NCBI GenBank assembly: GCA_030524785.1
Contig: JAUNFZ010000032.1
Span: 1-32,050 of the forward strand
Source: Eubacteriales bacterium
GTDB lineage: Bacteria > Bacillota > Clostridia > Lachnospirales > Lachnospiraceae
DNA length: 32,050 nucleotides
Direction of reading: 5' to 3'
Shown here: positions 31,758 to 32,050 of the stretch, piece after piece
How the letters are laid out: each line of letters begins with the position of its first letter
How positions within the stretch are numbered: the stretch's first letter is position 1
Notes under the pieces: model-generated
What the model was told of the DNA's origin: nothing
Database searches by the model: none
The model's input: the letters and a program-made list of their open reading frames with translations, nothing else
Position numbers and translations under genes: made by a program

Positions 31758-32050
31758 ATGGCAAAATTTGTATGTAACGTATGTGGTTATGTTTATGAAG
31801 GAGACGCTGCTCCGGCACAATGTCCAGTATGTAAGGCTCCGGCAGAAAAATTCACAGAGATGAAAGGTGAAATGACCTGGGCTGCAGAGCATGTAGTAGG
31901 CGTTGCACAGGGCGTATCTGAGGATATCCTTGCTGACCTGAGAGCAAACTTTGAAGGCGAGTGCTCCGAAGTTGGTATGTACCTGGCTATGGCAAGAGTT
32001 GCTCACAGAGAAGGTTATCCGGAAATCGGCCTGTACTGGGAGAAAGCTGC
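31758..32050 (+). CDS. Reverse rubrerythrin, C-terminus beyond window
   Basis: A non-haem diiron peroxidase of anaerobes that reduces hydrogen peroxide using electrons from the rubredoxin centre. The window holds 97 codons. The rubredoxin domain comes first (about 1-36), with [11 protein letters not shown] and [11 protein letters not shown], the order typical of clostridial 'reverse' rubrerythrin. The ferritin-like part then begins, with the diiron-type [32 protein letters not shown] precedes the ATG at 31758-31760. The PerR-like operator at its promoter fits induction by oxidative stress. Confidence 0.93.
   Translation, partial: MAKFVCNVCGYVYEGDAAPAQCPVCKAPAEKFTEMKGEMTWAAEHVVGVAQGVSEDILADLRANFEGECSEVGMYLAMARVAHREGYPEIGLYWEKA

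Overview
The window looks like a chromosome segment of a strictly anaerobic, low-to-mid GC Gram-positive bacterium, most likely a Lachnospiraceae-type member of the Clostridia. The basis is the family mix (rubredoxin-first 'reverse' rubrerythrin, archaeal/eukaryotic-type ProS, tandem FeoA plus a Cys-rich FeoB partner, DtxR-type iron repressor, MecA, several Ig-like surface modules), consistent AGGAGG-type ribosome sites and TTGACA/TATAAT promoters. It contains 31 protein-coding genes (two cut by the window edges), almost all on the minus strand. I saw no rRNA, tRNA, insertion sequence, CRISPR array or prophage.

Layout by region. (1) 1-760: the start of a secreted SH3-domain cell-wall protein, running off the left edge, with a WalR-like box in its leader. 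(2) 937-5473: a nucleoside-salvage operon on the minus strand, in transcription order a cytidylate-kinase-like gene, deoB, cdd, pdp and deoC. It turns deoxy- and ribonucleosides into bases and pentose phosphates, then into glyceraldehyde-3-phosphate and acetaldehyde. (3) 5499-10390: a complete branched-chain amino-acid ABC importer operon, livK-livH-livM-livG-livF, with a terminator-like hairpin after livK. (4) 10452-12529: proS and a divergent DUF402 gene. (5) 12754-15865: an operon tsaC, LMW-phosphatase-like gene, rpiB, upp, dCMP deaminase, matching in order the ywlC-ywlE-ywlF...upp neighbourhood of Bacillus. The phosphatase has lost its catalytic Cys and Asp.

(6) 16023-22122: a 1983-residue secreted protein built from seven Ig-like and six PPC-like modules, three 51-residue Cys/His repeats and C-terminal Big2 domains. 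Its promoter has a run of nine G in the spacer and its leader has a long hairpin. (7) 22175-25453: cell-wall genes (Amidase_3, GH18) and a small unknown gene behind a long leader. (8) 25519-26499: mecA. (9) 26516-30187: the ferrous iron operon feoA-feoA-feoB-Cys-rich small protein, with a divergent DtxR-family regulator. Three copies of a GTTAG-N6-CTAAC operator and a long structured leader lie in this region. (10) 30245-32050: a YitT-family membrane protein divergent from perR, then the start of a reverse rubrerythrin gene. PerR-box-like palindromes lie at both the perR and rubrerythrin promoters.

No wholly new multi-gene system stands out. The points most worth a second look are the G-tract promoter of the giant surface protein, the catalytically stripped phosphatase at the ywlE position, the tandem hairpin units in the feo leader, and a 42-bp repeat found twice in inverted orientation beside terminators. 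All gene calls rest on reading the translated sequence and recalled family motifs; no database search was run.
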